From: Flaccisagitta enflata
Taxonomy: Eukaryota > Chaetognatha > Sagittoidea > Aphragmophora
Length of the DNA: 64,000 nt
Assembly: GCA_965153355.1 (NCBI GenBank)
Contig: OZ231126.1
Span: 19,468,001-19,532,000 of the forward strand
Reading direction: 5' to 3'
Under the pieces are notes generated by a model, which made no database searches, had not been told where the DNA came from, and saw nothing but the letters and a program-made list of their open reading frames with translations. Shown here piece after piece: positions 20,758 through 33,974 of this stretch. Both the position numbers and the translations under genes were made by a program. How positions within the stretch are numbered: the stretch's first letter is position 1; each line of letters opens with the position of its first letter.

Positions 20758-22740
20758 CCCTTATCCTTCATACTCGCAGTAAGTATTCCATTCTCCTAAC
20801 TTAGACTTGACCTAATCCCTAAGTACGGATATTTTGACACCTCTGCACTGCACTGCCCTTGCAACCACTTCTATTCTGTATAATCATGAAGCAATGGTTA
20901 CCGGTGAATATCTAACAGTTGGATGACTGGATGTTCTGGGCTTGTTGATTCTATCGTAGTGGGATGGAGGTTGCTCATTAACATCCTCTCATTAGGATTC
21001 TGTCCTCTAGGCATCGTCGTCACGCAAAAAACGTGGAAACTCGTTGATTGGCCACTCATGCCTGTCGATGATTGGCTAGCCCGCCTCCCCTTTCCCCACT
21101 CCTACCTGTCTAGTACCCAATTGTGCATACTTCTAGTATCAGGATTTCACGATAATGTGACAAACGCTCAGAGCATACTCGATGAGAAATAACGCAGGAG
21201 AGACCAGACCAACCATTGATACATCTGACGAATGAGTCACGACCACAACCTTCATTCGAATCCTTTATCTCGCCTTTTCTTCCCTTTTGTCGCCAATCAA
21301 CTCATCAAATAAATTTGCATTTCTCCGCCATTCAGTTTTATCGTTTTACCTTTAGACTTAACTTGAATACCCACCATTCTCCACCCCGTTTCTTCCACAT
21401 GTCCTCTTCTGTCGTCCTATTCGGTTCAATGGTTTTCTCAATTGTGTCACCGCCATCCCTAAGGGCCCTTCACAGGAGGTGACCCCCGTGACAAATTCAG
21501 AGGGGCCCCAAGCTTTATAGAGCCCCAGAGAGCTTCTAAATAATTTTTGATAAAGCTCTTTAGAAATAGACTCTGAAATTTTTTTTGTTTAATGCACATT
21601 GAAGAAGCTCTTTAGTAAATAGTCTTTACACTGCCTCTTATGATAGTGAGGTGATCAGGAGGGGAAAGAAAAGATAACATCAGTTAAGGAAAACATGCTA
21701 GAGAAACTATTCAAAGAAAGAACATATCCCGAAAAGTAATGAGCGAGGGGGGGGTGAACAGGGCCTGGCACTGCTTGTCGTCACGGGGCCACAGCCTGTC
21801 CGTGACCTGACCTGACCGTCTCTATAACATCGTTTTTCGTTTAGTGAAGTATTCAATTACTATTCATGTCCCCCCTCCTCGCCTCGCCTTCTCTTCTCCG
21901 TCTCTTCAATTTTGCCATTTAACCGTTATTTACCCACCATTCCCGTCATGAACATTTCACCTTCGTCTCCAATTTCTCCCTTCGCCTTTATCGTTTTTAC
22001 GCTAATTTGAGTAACAACTATTATTGGCTGACCAGTTCCGCGAATTGCGATGCTCCCTCGCTTCCTCCGCCCCATAGTCTTCTTCCTTCGTAATCAAAGG
22101 CCCACTGTTTTTGTGTTATTACGTCGCCTATTTTACTCCGTTGTCCCCTTACTTTCAAGTTTGTGATTCACATCTAAAAAAAAATGATTGAGTGTGAATC
22201 GAGCTGAATCGAGCTTTGTCGAGCTTTGTCGAGCTGAATCGAGCTAAATTGAGCCGAACAGATTCTCAGAACTATGGTTACGGGTTGGCCAAAAAGTGTG
22301 TGATGGATATTGACATGATAAGTAAGAAATTGAGCCGAAACGAATGTAAGTAGAGCCTCATGCCTTCGACCATCGACCCTTGCCTTCCCATATACCGTAT
22401 TCTCTTTCCCCCTTACCCTTTCCTTAGCTTGCTCACCATATTGCACCTACTTTTAAAAGCACTTAACCTCTCGCTTTCCTTCGGATTCAGTGTCAATCAC
22501 CCATCTAAGCCTCTTAGAAGATTATTCACCATCGCCGCGATCTTGATCTTGGTCCATAAACCTGATATATATTTCCATATCTTCATCTTCTCCCCCCCCC
22601 CCCACCTTTGTCTTTCTTTCTCTACCCGCTACTGCTCCTTGTGAGTCACAAGTTGTGACCATGGCAAATCCCGTTTTCTCAAGTGCCTGTCTCAGGGTCA
22701 ACTATCAAGTATCTGGTATCTACTCCCTCTCCTTTCCTCA
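20758..22740. other. about 2 kb with no supported gene
   Basis: Several open stretches occur but none has recognisable protein features or splice sites. GAGCTGAATCGAGCTTTGTC units repeat at 22197-22250. A cDNA could still reveal short exons here. Confidence 0.35.
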
Positions 22741-22890
22741 TCGTCGTTGTCTTCACCTAATCAGCAGTCTACGCCAGTGTCCCCTTTCCCTTTCATCCCG
22801 TCTTGCCCCCCCCCCCCCCATCCCTTCAACAACCATCATCGCCGTCGTTGTCTTCACCTAATCAGCAGTCTATGCCGGTGTCCAATTCAA
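22736..22890 (+). repeat. ~105 bp tandem duplication
   Basis: CGTTGTCTTCACCTAATCAG plus CAGTCTACGCCAGTGTCCC at 22744-22783 recurs at 22848-22883, separated by a C run. Confidence 0.7.
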
Positions 22891-22982
22891 GGGTTGATGT
22901 CTCTGAACCAATCAGACGGAACCGCAATAAAACAGAAGAGCAAAGAGAGAAGGAGAGAGAATGAATCAATGAAAGACTTTAG

Positions 22983-23310
<328 letters not shown>

Positions 23311-23892
23311 ACAGAGTCAAAGGCGGAGGCCCAACTTAATCTGGAAGCGAGATAACGAGATATGGTGCGGAAGAAAAGGAGGGGAGGGAGACTCAAAACC
23401 GCCGCTCTGGGATCAAATAATGAGGAGCTCCAAAAACAAGGGTTCAGCAGTCCTACAGGATCCGAGAGGGTGCAGACATAGAGAAGGGATGGATATAGTC
23501 TATGGTGGGAGGGAGGAAGCGCAAATTTAAGGAAGATCTCTGCGATCATTTCAAAGATACTCCGCGCTTGATGCTTGTCCAATCCAGTCATGACATGTTT
23601 GGTTGTCAACAGTCGCCTGCAGAACATAACCCTGGGACCCATCAGGGAAACGTTACAGAAGCATCTGTAGTTCGCCTCTCGGCCTTCTTAACTTTTTTGC
23701 CGTAACATTTCATTCGTGCTTCTTTGCTAATAAAGAAACAATCATGAAGTTAGGAAGGAAAGACACACGTCTTCGCTCTTTACTAGTTGCGAGCAGGATT
23801 GTACGGTCCTATTTCGTCAAAGGGCCCCGTGCCACACAGACACACGAACCAACGGACGTGAGAGTCGCGTGGTATGTATGCACTGGCGAGGA
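23311..23892. other. no gene seen
   Basis: More GC than the surroundings but no consistent frame with recognisable features. Confidence 0.35.
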
Positions 23893-24080
23893 AAAACAAG
23901 GCTGGATACACGGCTACCGAAGTCCCGTGCGGGTGGGCAGGGGCCATATTTGAGGTCACTAGACCATTTGGGCAGGAGCTGTGAGGTCAACGAAATAAAA
24001 TCATAAAAAAAGTAAAACGTGACCAACCGACCAATCGACGGACAAAGCGGGTTGTACAGTCGCGTGCACGCGACTAAAAA
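23893..24080 (-). mobile_element. family A element, reversed
   Basis: AACAAGGCTGGATACACGGC, GGGTGGGCAGGGGCCATATT, AAGTAAAACGTGACCAACCG, GTTGTACAGTCGCGTGCACG, CGACTAAAAAG. Confidence 0.8.
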
Positions 24081-24629
24081 GCAAACAAGGTTCATCAAGC
24101 GTGATCGACAGACATAGAAGTGCTTTAGCATAGCGTCGAAAGAGTGGAAGCGGGGACATGAGAATGAAAGGCATCAGATGAGAGAGAAATTTTAGGAGTA
24201 TCTTCGAGGTTTAACAAATTGATCAAGCTGGCCAGGTTATACGGAATCAATGTAATGTATCGAAACAACCGTCAAGGAGAGTACATACAAAGATACTACA
24301 TTGTTCTTCAAACATAACTCATAGAATAGCAACTAAGTGAATGAATCAACCAAAAAGAAAGCATCTGGTTGCCAAGTGCGGAAGAGAGCTCGAGAGAGAA
24401 AGAGAAAAAAACCGTCCGTAAAACATGGGGAGTCAAGAGAGAGTTGCCATTTGCCTCTTTCGCTTCGCGTGACGCCTCACCATGTGGCTGTGAAATGGAA
24501 GGTGGCGCCGGAGGGTTGGGCTCTGGTGGTGGAAGGTTGCCGCCGACGGTTGAGATTGTCCATTACTTCCAGATTGGAGACATAAAACGAATTTCATCCC
24601 AGAGAAATTCCTTCCGTCTTTTTCTTTAA

Positions 24630-24630
<1 letters not shown>

Positions 24631-24727
<97 letters not shown>

Positions 24728-24780
24728 AGAGACAGAGAGAGAGACAGAGAGAGAGACAGAAACAGAAACAGAGACAAAGA
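24631..24780. repeat. (GA)n microsatellite with GACAGA tail
   Basis: Pure GA from about 24631 to 24723, then GACACAGAGACAGAG variants. Confidence 0.95.
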
Positions 24781-24909
24781 GCGACAGTGAGAGAACAAGG
24801 GCACTTTCAAAAAAAGTTAGGCAAACAGACAGACACTAGAAATGGTTATTTTCTCCTGCAAGTTTATTCTCAACTATTCAGAGACATAAAAAACGCGATA
24901 AAAAGCCTT

Positions 24910-24983
24910 AAAAAGAACTTTGTGACGGACCGACCGACGGACCGAAGAGTGGCTTACAGAGTCGCGTAGCACGCGACTAAAAA
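24910..24983 (-). mobile_element. family A 3' fragment, reversed
   Basis: GACGGACCGACCGACGGACC, TTACAGAGTCGCGTAGCACG, CGACTAAAAAG. Confidence 0.65.
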
Positions 24984-25435
24984 GAAAGAGAGCGAAAGAA
25001 AGCCTACGAAGAAAAGCTAGGAAAATGTACATAAAGAAGGGAAGAAAGAGAGAAAAAAGTGATTTCTTTTTTCAGTCTTGCATTTCCTCACTGCTGGACC
25101 AAATTGCAAATTAAAACAGTGGGTGTCTTACTTCTGAGTACTTGTGCCCGAGAAACCAAACTGCACTGACTGTTTGACCGACGGACTTTCTAACTGAATG
25201 ACTGAATGTTTAACCGACTGACGTTATGACTGATTGAATGAATGACCAGCTGACAGACGGACTTTGAAAAACGGGCATTCATGAGAAACTTGGATTAGAG
25301 TTAGCGCTGGCGACGAGCTGATGACCAACGCGTTGCGACTTCTGAAGCTGAACCTGAGATTAAAGTTGGTTAACACAAAAGTAAATTGATGGACTAATCA
25401 GGGCCTAGAATCTCAAAATTTGTCTTCTTCTTGTT
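24984..25435. other. no gene seen
   Basis: Short GACTGACTGAATG-type runs at 25160-25260; otherwise nothing. Confidence 0.35.
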
Positions 25436-25512
25436 GTTGTTGCCGGAGCCTAGTGGAAAGGGCGCTGGACCACTACTAGTTACTGTAGCTGCGGTCGTAC
25501 CCGTGTGTGTGT
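25436..25512 (+). mobile_element. tRNA-derived SINE head
   Basis: GGAGCCTAGTGGAAAGGGCG and CTGGACCACTACTAG resemble a pol III A box region of tRNA-type SINEs; GCGGTCGTACCC about 35 bp on resembles a degenerate B box. A GT microsatellite follows at once, as SINE tails often do. Confidence 0.5.
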
Positions 25513-25517
25513 ACCTC

Positions 25518-25595
<78 letters not shown>

Positions 25596-25696
25596 CTTGT
25601 GTGTGTGAGCTTGTGTGTGTGTGTGCATCCGTCCGTGTGGGATGGGGAGGCTCAACTCTGTCCGCTTGCGCGTACACGCGTGGAGGTTGATGGGCG

Positions 25697-25725
<29 letters not shown>
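25513..25725. repeat. (GT)n and (TC)n microsatellites
   Basis: GT repeat at about 25513-25625 with two AGCTTGTG interruptions; (TC)n at 25697-25723. Confidence 0.95.
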
Positions 25726-25727
<2 letters not shown>

Positions 25728-26263
25728 CACTTTGGCACGTTGTTTCTCTTGGCCTTGTTCCAACGCTCATAAAAAAAGGTGTCGAACATCGAATCGTTCA
25801 AGAGCAAGATCTTCTCTCTTTTTCCCCCGCTTCTTTTTCTATTCTTTTCTTCCTCCACTTCGTTTTTCTCTCATCTTACTGATGTGTTTGAGAAATCACA
25901 TGCAAATGAGGGCTGGCTGTGGTGGAAAACACGGTTTAGGCAGAGTAGACTTAAGTTATAAAGTTCATTTAAACGCCCATTGATGTCATATACTTTTTTG
26001 ACATTTACTTATCAACGTTTACTTATTTGCTTACTTGCATTTATTTCTTAGAATTTAGAACTTTAGAATGATAAAATTCATCAAGGAACATAGCAATTTT
26101 GTGTCCGAGTCCTTGTTTTTTTCATTGTCGATGTTTTCTTACTAATTTTGCGAAGCTTTCGAAATCTGTTTTTCAGGAATTTTTTTCGTAAAAAAATTTG
26201 TTTGTGGCGTAAAGACGTCGGCTTGGAGATGGCGAGGCACATTTGCGTCAAGAAAAAGCGTGG

Positions 26264-27184
<921 letters not shown>

Positions 27185-27408
27185 TGATCACGGATGGACG
27201 GATGGACGGGCGGACGGACGGACGGACGGACGGACGGACGGACGGACGGACGGACGGACGGGCGGACGGACAGATTCCTCCTGTGTTCTACAGGACTTCG
27301 TTTCCTTCGGGGCCGCTGCCCTGCTCCCCTTCAACTTAAATCACACACTACTCAAGCAGGGCACGGGTGCCGCTGATCACTTACTGCCTTTAGGCTGCTC
27401 TTACCATT
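27185..27408 (-). mobile_element. family B half element with (GGAC)n
   Basis: (GGAC/GGAT)n at 27190-27270, then TGTGTTCTACAGGACTTCGT, CCTTCGGGGCCGCTGCCCTG and GTGCCGCTGATCACTTACTG, which is the reverse complement of the usual left end. Only one arm is present. Confidence 0.75.
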
Positions 27409-27965
27409 CCGATCGATCTACCGAGCTTTTTTCATGAGTTGCGTGATGGCGCGTACTTGGCTTGAATAAATGCGCCAGCTTATCGGATCAGGTAAGTGGC
27501 GAGTGAAGCAGCGACGTGTAAAATAAAATTAGAAGCTGGGTTGTTTGAGAACGAAATAGGCGAGTCTTGTAAATAAATGAAGCATATAGATCAATGAAAA
27601 AAAAATGACTAGTGGAACAATATGGTGGAAGAGGAACGATATGGTATTGTACTAATACATGAAGCACTGTTTTCCGAAAAAAGGCACATCGCATCTGCTT
27701 TAAAAGTGTTTTTGTATTTTATGTGTTATAAAAATCCGAACTGACTCCTCGCTGTAAAATGTACTTATCCTTTGTTAACATAGCGCTTGCAATTAACGGA
27801 AAACCATTATCGAGTGGCAAAAACTTTACTTGGTGAGAAAAACCGATTCTTAAACAAATGAGGCAACGCGTCAATAAAGTAATGTAAGTCAAGAGTTACA
27901 GTATTACTTAAATATTGTAAATGGTTTGCAACACCCAGAGATCAGAAAGGGTTTAGGTATTTGCG
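27409..27965. other. no gene seen
   Basis: AT-rich with no repeat recognised. Confidence 0.35.
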
Positions 27966-28106
27966 GCAGTTTTTTAGGCCAACGCTCGCACCTGTATGAT
28001 CGGTTGTGTCTGTTCGTCCGTCGGTCGGTCTCTCCGTCACGCAATTGAGCAAACGTTTGACGATCAACCCGACGCACCTATTGGCCAACTTGGCCTTGTT
28101 TTCATC
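27966..28106 (+). mobile_element. family A variant ending TTGGCCTTGTT
   Basis: CTCGCACCTGTATGATCGGT, TCCGTCGGTCGGTCTCTCCG, GACGCACCTATTGGCCAACT, TGGCCTTGTTTTCATC. The reversed counterpart of this right end occurs at 30608. Confidence 0.65.
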
Positions 28107-28193
28107 AGCAATGTCTGATTCTTCCGTCAGCTTCACTTTTCTTGCGCTGGCTGTCGTGCTGTCATGCTACCCCTTGTTGTTGGCCCCTCTTTC

Positions 28194-28196
<3 letters not shown>

Positions 28197-28258
<62 letters not shown>
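28197..28258. repeat. (TC)n microsatellite
   Basis: Pure TC tract abutting the MITE copy that follows. Confidence 0.95.
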
Positions 28259-28261
<3 letters not shown>

Positions 28262-28680
28262 ACCTAATGTGGAGTGGCCAATTTTAGGACCCTTACCATT
28301 TTTCTTTTATCAAAAATCGTTCATCTTCCGTTTTTTAGAAAATTGTTTTTGAGAGCCTAATTTGTATATTGCAGTGGGATAAGAAGATATGCTGATCTTC
28401 TTTGAATTAGCTTTTACAAATTTCTGCTCTTTAAAGAATTGTAAATCTGCCTTTTCACAAGCTCTTTCGTAACTTATGCTCTGATATTTTAATTCATTTT
28501 TACAAAAATTATGATTTTCTAAAACAAACAATTGTTCCTTTTGTAACGAGACTACACAGGATTTTGCTGAATTCTGGGAAATCTGAGGAAACTTTAAGGC
28601 CAAAACAAAAACGGAAGATGAAAGAATTTTGAGAAAAGGAAAACGGTCATCTTCATGATTTTTTTCACTCCATATTGGGT
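28259..28680 (+). mobile_element. incomplete copy of the 957-1471 MITE
   Basis: TTTACCTAATGTGGAGTGGC, AATCGTTCATCTTCCGTTTT, TTTGCTGAATTCTGGGAAAT and TTTAAGGCCAAAACAAAAAC match 1001-1425 in the same orientation. The outermost ends are replaced by TC repeats. Confidence 0.75.
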
Positions 28681-28700
28681 TAGCGGAACGAGAAGAAAAT

Positions 28701-28702
<2 letters not shown>

Positions 28703-28767
<65 letters not shown>
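28703..28767. repeat. (TC)n microsatellite
   Basis: Pure TC tract just after the MITE copy. Confidence 0.95.
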
Positions 28768-28770
<3 letters not shown>

Positions 28771-29217
28771 GTTTGCCTAAGCTTTATGTTATGTCGCTAC
28801 TTTGTGTCTTTTGACCTCAATTTGCCCTGGAAAACCTCCAAAATATCTATTTCATACAAGCGTGACTTTGAATGCGGTTTCTTGAAGAAAGAAATGCGAA
28901 AAAGAAAAAGAGAAGTAATTTGATAGTTTTTTTTTTCTTCCTGAAATGGAATGAAAAAACAATAACGACCTGTACGCGCGACCGTTGAAGACAAATATGG
29001 AACGCAGCTCGAACTAAAATGTCGCGTTAGGTTGGACAGGGACGATAAAACAGGAACCACTTGCTAACGAGGGATTTGGCAGACAAACGGACGAAGAAAA
29101 CAGGACCGGATACTCAATATCAGTCTTGTTTAATTTGTCAGGTGATGCATAAGATTGCATTTCCAAAAGGTCTTGGGTGCGTAGCGACGAACCCATGCTC
29201 CACCGTCTGACGGTCCG

Positions 29218-29480
29218 TTGGAGCATGGGTGGTGATGAGGAGGTGATTAGGGGGTGATAGGTGCTTATTTTTCGTGGTGGTGGGATCCGGAGCACTGTGT
29301 AGGTTAATGGGTGGTGATGAGGAGGTGATTAGGGGGTGATAGGTACTTATTATTCGTGGTGGTGGGATCCGGAGCACTGTGTAGGTTAATGGGTGGTGAT
29401 GAGGAGGTGATTGGGGTTGATAATGATAGGTACTTATTTTTCGTGGTGGTGGGATCCGGAGCACTGTGGGTCGGACACAC
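29218..29480 (-). repeat. ~82 bp minisatellite, three units
   Basis: GGTGATGAGGAGGTGATTAG, TTCGTGGTGGTGGGATCCGG and AGCACTGTGTAGGTTAATGG repeat three times; the same unit as 9632-9786 in reverse complement. Confidence 0.9.
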
Positions 29481-29557
29481 AATCATATGGAGTCTGCTGC
29501 ACAGTGCACACATGACTCTTCATGTTGTCGCTTTAGAGCATTCAACCAAAAATAGTC

Positions 29558-30142
29558 GCAAAAGCGTCAGATGGTCAGCGGTACCCATTGCCCCTATGTG
29601 AGTGTATGTGGGTGTGAGGTGGTTAGTGGGGCAGCGGCCCCGAGAGGGCTGATGACCTATGCTGTTTTTATTTGAGCTTCAAGGCTGCGATAAGAGCCTG
29701 GAGGCTGAAACTGGGGCCTGGAGGCTGAAATTGGGGCCTGGAGGCTGAAATTAGGGCCTTGAGGCTGGGATTTAAGCTTCAAGGCTGGGATTTGAGCCTC
29801 GAGACTAGGATTTGGGTCTCGAGACTAAGATTTGAGCCTTGAAGCTGGGATTTGAGCCTCCAGGCTTTGATTTGAGCCTGGAGGCTGGGATTTGAACCTC
29901 GCAGCTGATATTTGAGCCTCGAGGTTGAGATTTGAGCTTTATGAGGCTGGGATTTGAGCCTCAAGGCTGGGATTTGAGCCTTGAGGCTGGGATTTGAGCT
30001 TTGAGGCTAGGAATTGGGTCTCGAGGGGGGAAAGAGAAGAAGAGAAGAAGAGAAGAAGAGAAGAAGAGAAGAAGGAGAAAAAGAAATTTCTCCATAAGTG
30101 AAAGCATAGGTCATCAGCTCCTTCGGGGCCGCTGCCCAAAAA
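29558..30142. mobile_element. family B element
   Basis: GATGGTCAGCGGTACCCATT, GGGGCAGCGGCCCCGAGAGG, a long run of GAGGCTGGGATTTGAGCCT units (about 21 bp), GAAGAGAAGAAGAGAAGAAG, then AAAGCATAGGTCATCAGCTC and CTTCGGGGCCGCTGCCCAAA. The inner units are mostly in one orientation in this copy. Confidence 0.8.
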
Positions 30143-30607
30143 GCGTTCCTTAAATAATCTTGTGTAAACGTAACTGCTCAAATGTCCAAATGATCATCTC
30201 CACAAAGAACAAATTTGTTTTTACGTCAGCGGGGTTTGGCTTCATGATCATCATTTATAAATAAGCAACGAGAGCTAATGAACACATTTTCATATTTACT
30301 CATAAAGAAATTTCCACAATAAACGATCAAGTCAATAGGAATGCAGCATTTTTTCATGCGTATCTTTTTTGTGATGAAGGCTATAACACCTTGTCACACA
30401 TGTGTCACTAAAAATTAACATAGTTGACAACAGCTGAAAACCGTAAATCATACCTTTTATATGATCGAAAAAAAAATGTCAAATTCTAAGCTTGGTGCTT
30501 GGAGAGAGTAGATGCAACCGTTATGGGCTTACATTAATTTTACTCATGTTTACTCCTTTAGGCGCTTAGTTTTTACCGGGCCAGTTTATTGTAAAAATTG
30601 AAATCAA
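30143..30607. other. no gene seen
   Basis: AT-rich spacer between a family B element and a family A element. Confidence 0.35.
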
Positions 30608-30693
30608 ATAAAACAAGGCCAAGTAGGCCAATAAGGTGCGACGTGTGGATCGTCGAACGAATGCGGTACCCGACAGACCAACTAACCGACCGA

Positions 30694-30748
<55 letters not shown>

Positions 30749-30775
30749 TGTGTCCGCCCTTCCGTCCGCGACGCT
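30608..30775 (-). mobile_element. family A variant with (GT)n core, reversed
   Basis: AAAACAAGGCCAAGTAGGCC, AATAAGGTGCGACGTGTGG, ACCGACCGACC, then (GT)n 30696-30746 and CCGCCCTTCCGTCCGCGACG. Lies just downstream of the GalT-like gene. Confidence 0.55.
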
Positions 30776-30804
30776 ATTGTCACGTCCGGTTCGGGGTTAC
30801 TTGT

Positions 30805-30962
30805 TTATGAATAAGAGAGCGTCTTGCGTAATTCGGAGGCAACTTGGAAGGGATCTTGACTGATCACCGAACGAAGGAACGAATCGTAAGCGGAAAAATC
30901 CGAGTAAGAATTATCGACACCATTTCGAGGAATGATTCGCGCGACCGAGGGACATTCCACAT

Positions 30963-30969
<7 letters not shown>
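30805..30969 (-). CDS. GalT-like protein, C-terminal coding block
   Basis: Open frame ending in TAA at 30807-30805. It encodes NNDVECPSVARIIPRNGV, an Asp/Ser/Tyr stretch, then VISQDPFQVASELRKTLSYS. ARI-PR followed by a DPF...VA helix resembles the C-terminus of GalT-like proteins. Its frame reads the adjoining repeat as AAC (Asn), one base out of register with the end of the previous exon, which reads it as CAA (Gln). A small intron or an indel must therefore lie between 31140 and 30967; the exact junction is unresolved. Confidence 0.65.
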
Positions 30970-31060
<91 letters not shown>

Positions 31061-31090
31061 TTGTTGTTCGTTTTTGTTGTTGTTGTTGCT
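30967..31090 (-). repeat. (CAA)n trinucleotide repeat at the exon junction
   Basis: GTT repeat on the plus strand with interruptions TTTTTGTTGTTCGTTTTTG near 31060. In the gene it would encode poly-Asn or poly-Gln depending on the junction, or lie in an intron. Confidence 0.85.
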
Positions 31091-31140
31091 GTCGTCGTCG
31101 CCTGCGTATTCAGGATTCCTGCATAGTCTCAAGGCGATAC

Positions 31141-31475
<335 letters not shown>

Positions 31476-31586
31476 AGAAAGGAAAAAAAGAAAGGAAAAA
31501 AAGATAGATAGGTAGATCTAGGTAGATAGATTCCCATCAATATTCCCCATCTACCCGAACATTTCCGTCAACTTCTCCGATCTTAC

Positions 31587-32913
31587 CAAATGCGTAAATT
31601 CCATCACGGACTCTTATCCCGAGGCCCAACGTGTTGTGAATCTCGACAAAATCGTTGAAATAGTCCCTTCCCGTCGCGGATCTGTATTCCTCCGCCGCTC
31701 GGACAAAGTTTCTCCATTTCTCCGGCCAATCGTCTTCGAAGGCGAACACTTGCAGATGCGGATGCATCTGAGAAGCGCCGGCCGAGGGCGACGAGTCCAT
31801 CGTCAAAACGCGACGCAGCCGTTGTCTCTGTCGACGAGGCATTGCAGATCTCGAGGCGGTGTTGGAAGAAGTTACTGTAGCGTCGGCTTCTCGAAACCAT
31901 CGAATCGCCGTTTCGGCCATTCTTCGGAAATCGGAGCGATCGAGATCGACGATAGAATGCTGATTGGCGAAGACGAGTCCGTGGAATCGAGTGGCGGGGA
32001 AAGCGTTACCAGATGACGCCGCCGCGAAAAGGTCTTCCTCGACGCTAACTGGTTTCTTACTGTAACCGGAAGAATCTGCTTGGGCCGCTAAAACTCTCGT
32101 TCTTTTATCAACGGAGGGTGAGGATGAAGTTGCGAACGCCCATCTTTTCCTCTTCTTCTTTCTCTTCCGCTTCTTCCTCTTTTGAGTTTCTGCAGCTGCA
32201 ACGCTCTTCACAACTTCTCCGTTGAACTCCGAGATGATCACGTGACCGCCGTTTGACTTTAGGAAAGCGTTTCCGACAGTTTCCGAGCGGAACCGGCAGA
32301 AGGGGCAATTCTCCGCCGAAGCGTAAGCCAAGGATCTCAGTTTCGAGGCTTCGCTGTTGTCGTCGTCGTTTTCCGTCCCCGGCCGCTTACCCCGCAGCGC
32401 GTTCCACGAAGCTTCTTCCTTCGTCCATTTGTTACGCACGCGGACGATGCGCTGTCGAGAAGCGGAAGCGGCTGCGGAAGCGACGTCTTTGGCGCGGAAC
32501 CACGTGGCGTATAACCGCGCCATTGACGGCGGGACCAACGAATTGGCGTACAGCGATTCAACTTCAAATATGGAGGAGATCAATTTGCAGGTCAAGGAGC
32601 AAGAAGAAGAAGAAGAAGAAGAAGAAGAAGAAGAAGAAGAAGAAGAAGAAGAAGAAGAAGAAGAAGAAGAAGAAGAAGAAAAAGAAGAAGACATGAATTG
32701 GCTTAAATTAGAGAGGCTACTGATATTGGAGAGGGAGTCACAAGGTTTAAGAGAGATGACACGATGATATTCAAGTGAAGAAAGGCGTCGACTCTTCCTC
32801 AGGGGCCGCGGCTGCGACTGCAATTGCTGTTGCAACGGCGGGTGCTGCTGCTGCGACTGTGGCTGCTGTTTCGTCAATTTCATCGTCTTGGGCGGAATGA
32901 TTTCCCGTATATG
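31587..32913 (-). CDS. GalT-like (galactose-1-phosphate uridylyltransferase/HIT superfamily) protein, exon 2
   Basis: The acceptor TTTCACCATATCCCAG|CATATACGG at 32914 (phase 0) joins exon 1; the donor GCATTTG|GTAAGATC at 31586 is phase 1. The exon encodes a Gln/Pro-rich start, a Ser run at about residues 110-141 from a TTC-type repeat, then MARLYATWFRAKDVASAA. ENCPFCRFR (Cys 239, Cys 242) matches the Zn-type CxxC of GalT, FHGLVFANQHSIVDLDRSD follows, and GASQMHPHLQVFAF (His 420, His 422) matches the HPHxQ active site in which the second His forms the nucleotidyl intermediate. KRKKRKRKKKRKR lies between about 272 and 284. The long low-complexity inserts make it larger than classical GalT. The substrate is unknown; UMP or AMP transfer is inferred from the fold only. 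Confidence 0.8.
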
Positions 32914-33258
32914 CTGGGATATGGTGAAATGATAATGGAGTGAACGAATGAGTATTGAGTAAATGAAAAAACAAATAAATGAATGAATGAGCTCTTAATT
33001 CATGTGTAAGCGACTCAAGAGATTTGTCGGTCGGTCAATCGGTCTATCTCTGTCAGCCTGTCAGTCGTTAGCTTTTTTTAACTGTGAGTAAAAGAATAAA
33101 TGTCATTATGAAAGATTGATTGTAGCACGGCAGTGGGATGAAGAGAAAGAAACCGAGACTAAGCCAAGCCAAAGAAAAGGAGGAATAGAGGAAGACGCGA
33201 GCGATTTTCAGGAAAGAATTTTGTTCAAAGAATGATAGCACAGCTCCATAATGCTTAC

Positions 33259-33366
33259 TTTGTTCCGCACTATGTGCTGATCATAGATGAACATCTTGAC
33301 CATTAAAATCGGAAATAGGCTCAAAATCAAAAGGATGCCGGCGGCCGAGCGTGCGTTGAATAACAT
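33259..33366 (-). CDS. GalT-like protein, exon 1 (signal anchor)
   Basis: ATG at 33366 opens a 36-codon exon: MLFNARSAAGILLILSLFPI, then LMVKMFIYDQHIVRNK, ending in the donor AACAAA|GTAAGC at 33258. Phase 0 matches the acceptor at 32914, giving a 345 bp intron. A short basic start followed by a hydrophobic stretch of about 17 residues looks like a type II signal anchor, so the enzyme-like domain would be lumenal or extracellular, as in Golgi enzymes. The localisation is inference. Confidence 0.7.
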
Positions 33367-33399
33367 GCTGTAAGCAGATTGAGATCCTTAGACAATATC

Positions 33400-33505
33400 G
33401 GTGAGACATTAGGGCATTAGGGCATTAGGACATTAGGACATTAGGACATTAGGACATTAGGACATTAGGACATTAGGCATTAGGACATTAGGGCATTAGG
33501 GCAGT
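33400..33505 (+). repeat. 10 bp minisatellite
   Basis: CATTAGGACA/CATTAGGGCA repeats about ten times between 33403 and 33500. Confidence 0.9.
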
Positions 33506-33965
33506 TAAAAGGCGGCACTTCGCGCTGCGTCCTTAGTACGTTAATTCGTTGATCCACTCATTATTCTGTCAGTGCATCAGTCCGTCCGTCCGTCATGATT
33601 TAATTATGTAGATAAGGAAGTATGTAAGTTATGTAGATCTTTTATCAATTATAAGGACATTTCTGTCATTGCTAACGTGGGAAACAGCAAGAAATGATAT
33701 GAAGGGATTAGGATTTCATATCTGTTATGAAGAGTCCTAAAAAATGACAGTCTTAAAAGTAGCTTTCGAGGTTTCGACAGCCGCATGATAACTCAAATGG
33801 GACCTTTGAGGGGGTTATAGAGCCCTTAAGCTGATCCTCGCTGCTGGTTCATTAAGGACGATGATTTCTTTTAACATAATAAAAAGAAAAATAATGGCAA
33901 ACACTTTGGAATGATAGAAATTTTTTAAGATTTATTCTATTGTGTCAAAGCAAGCTCAACAGGCC
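33506..33965. other. no gene seen
   Basis: Starts with GCGGCACTTCGCGCTGCGTC and GTCCGTCCGTCCGTCATG, a decayed family A piece; the rest is AT-rich. Confidence 0.35.
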
Positions 33966-33974
33966 CCCTAACAG

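Noticed and set aside
20923-21192. 89-codon plus-strand frame
   Set aside because: No recognisable feature, AT-rich codon use, no splice signals.
24420-24629. Possible exon in either of two plus-strand frames (24337-24585, 24369-24629)
   Set aside because: No convincing splice sites or family features; two frames equally open.
32253-32767. Plus-strand Lys- and Glu-rich frames opposite the GalT-like exon
   Set aside because: Shadow of the Ser-coding TTC repeat and neighbouring exon.
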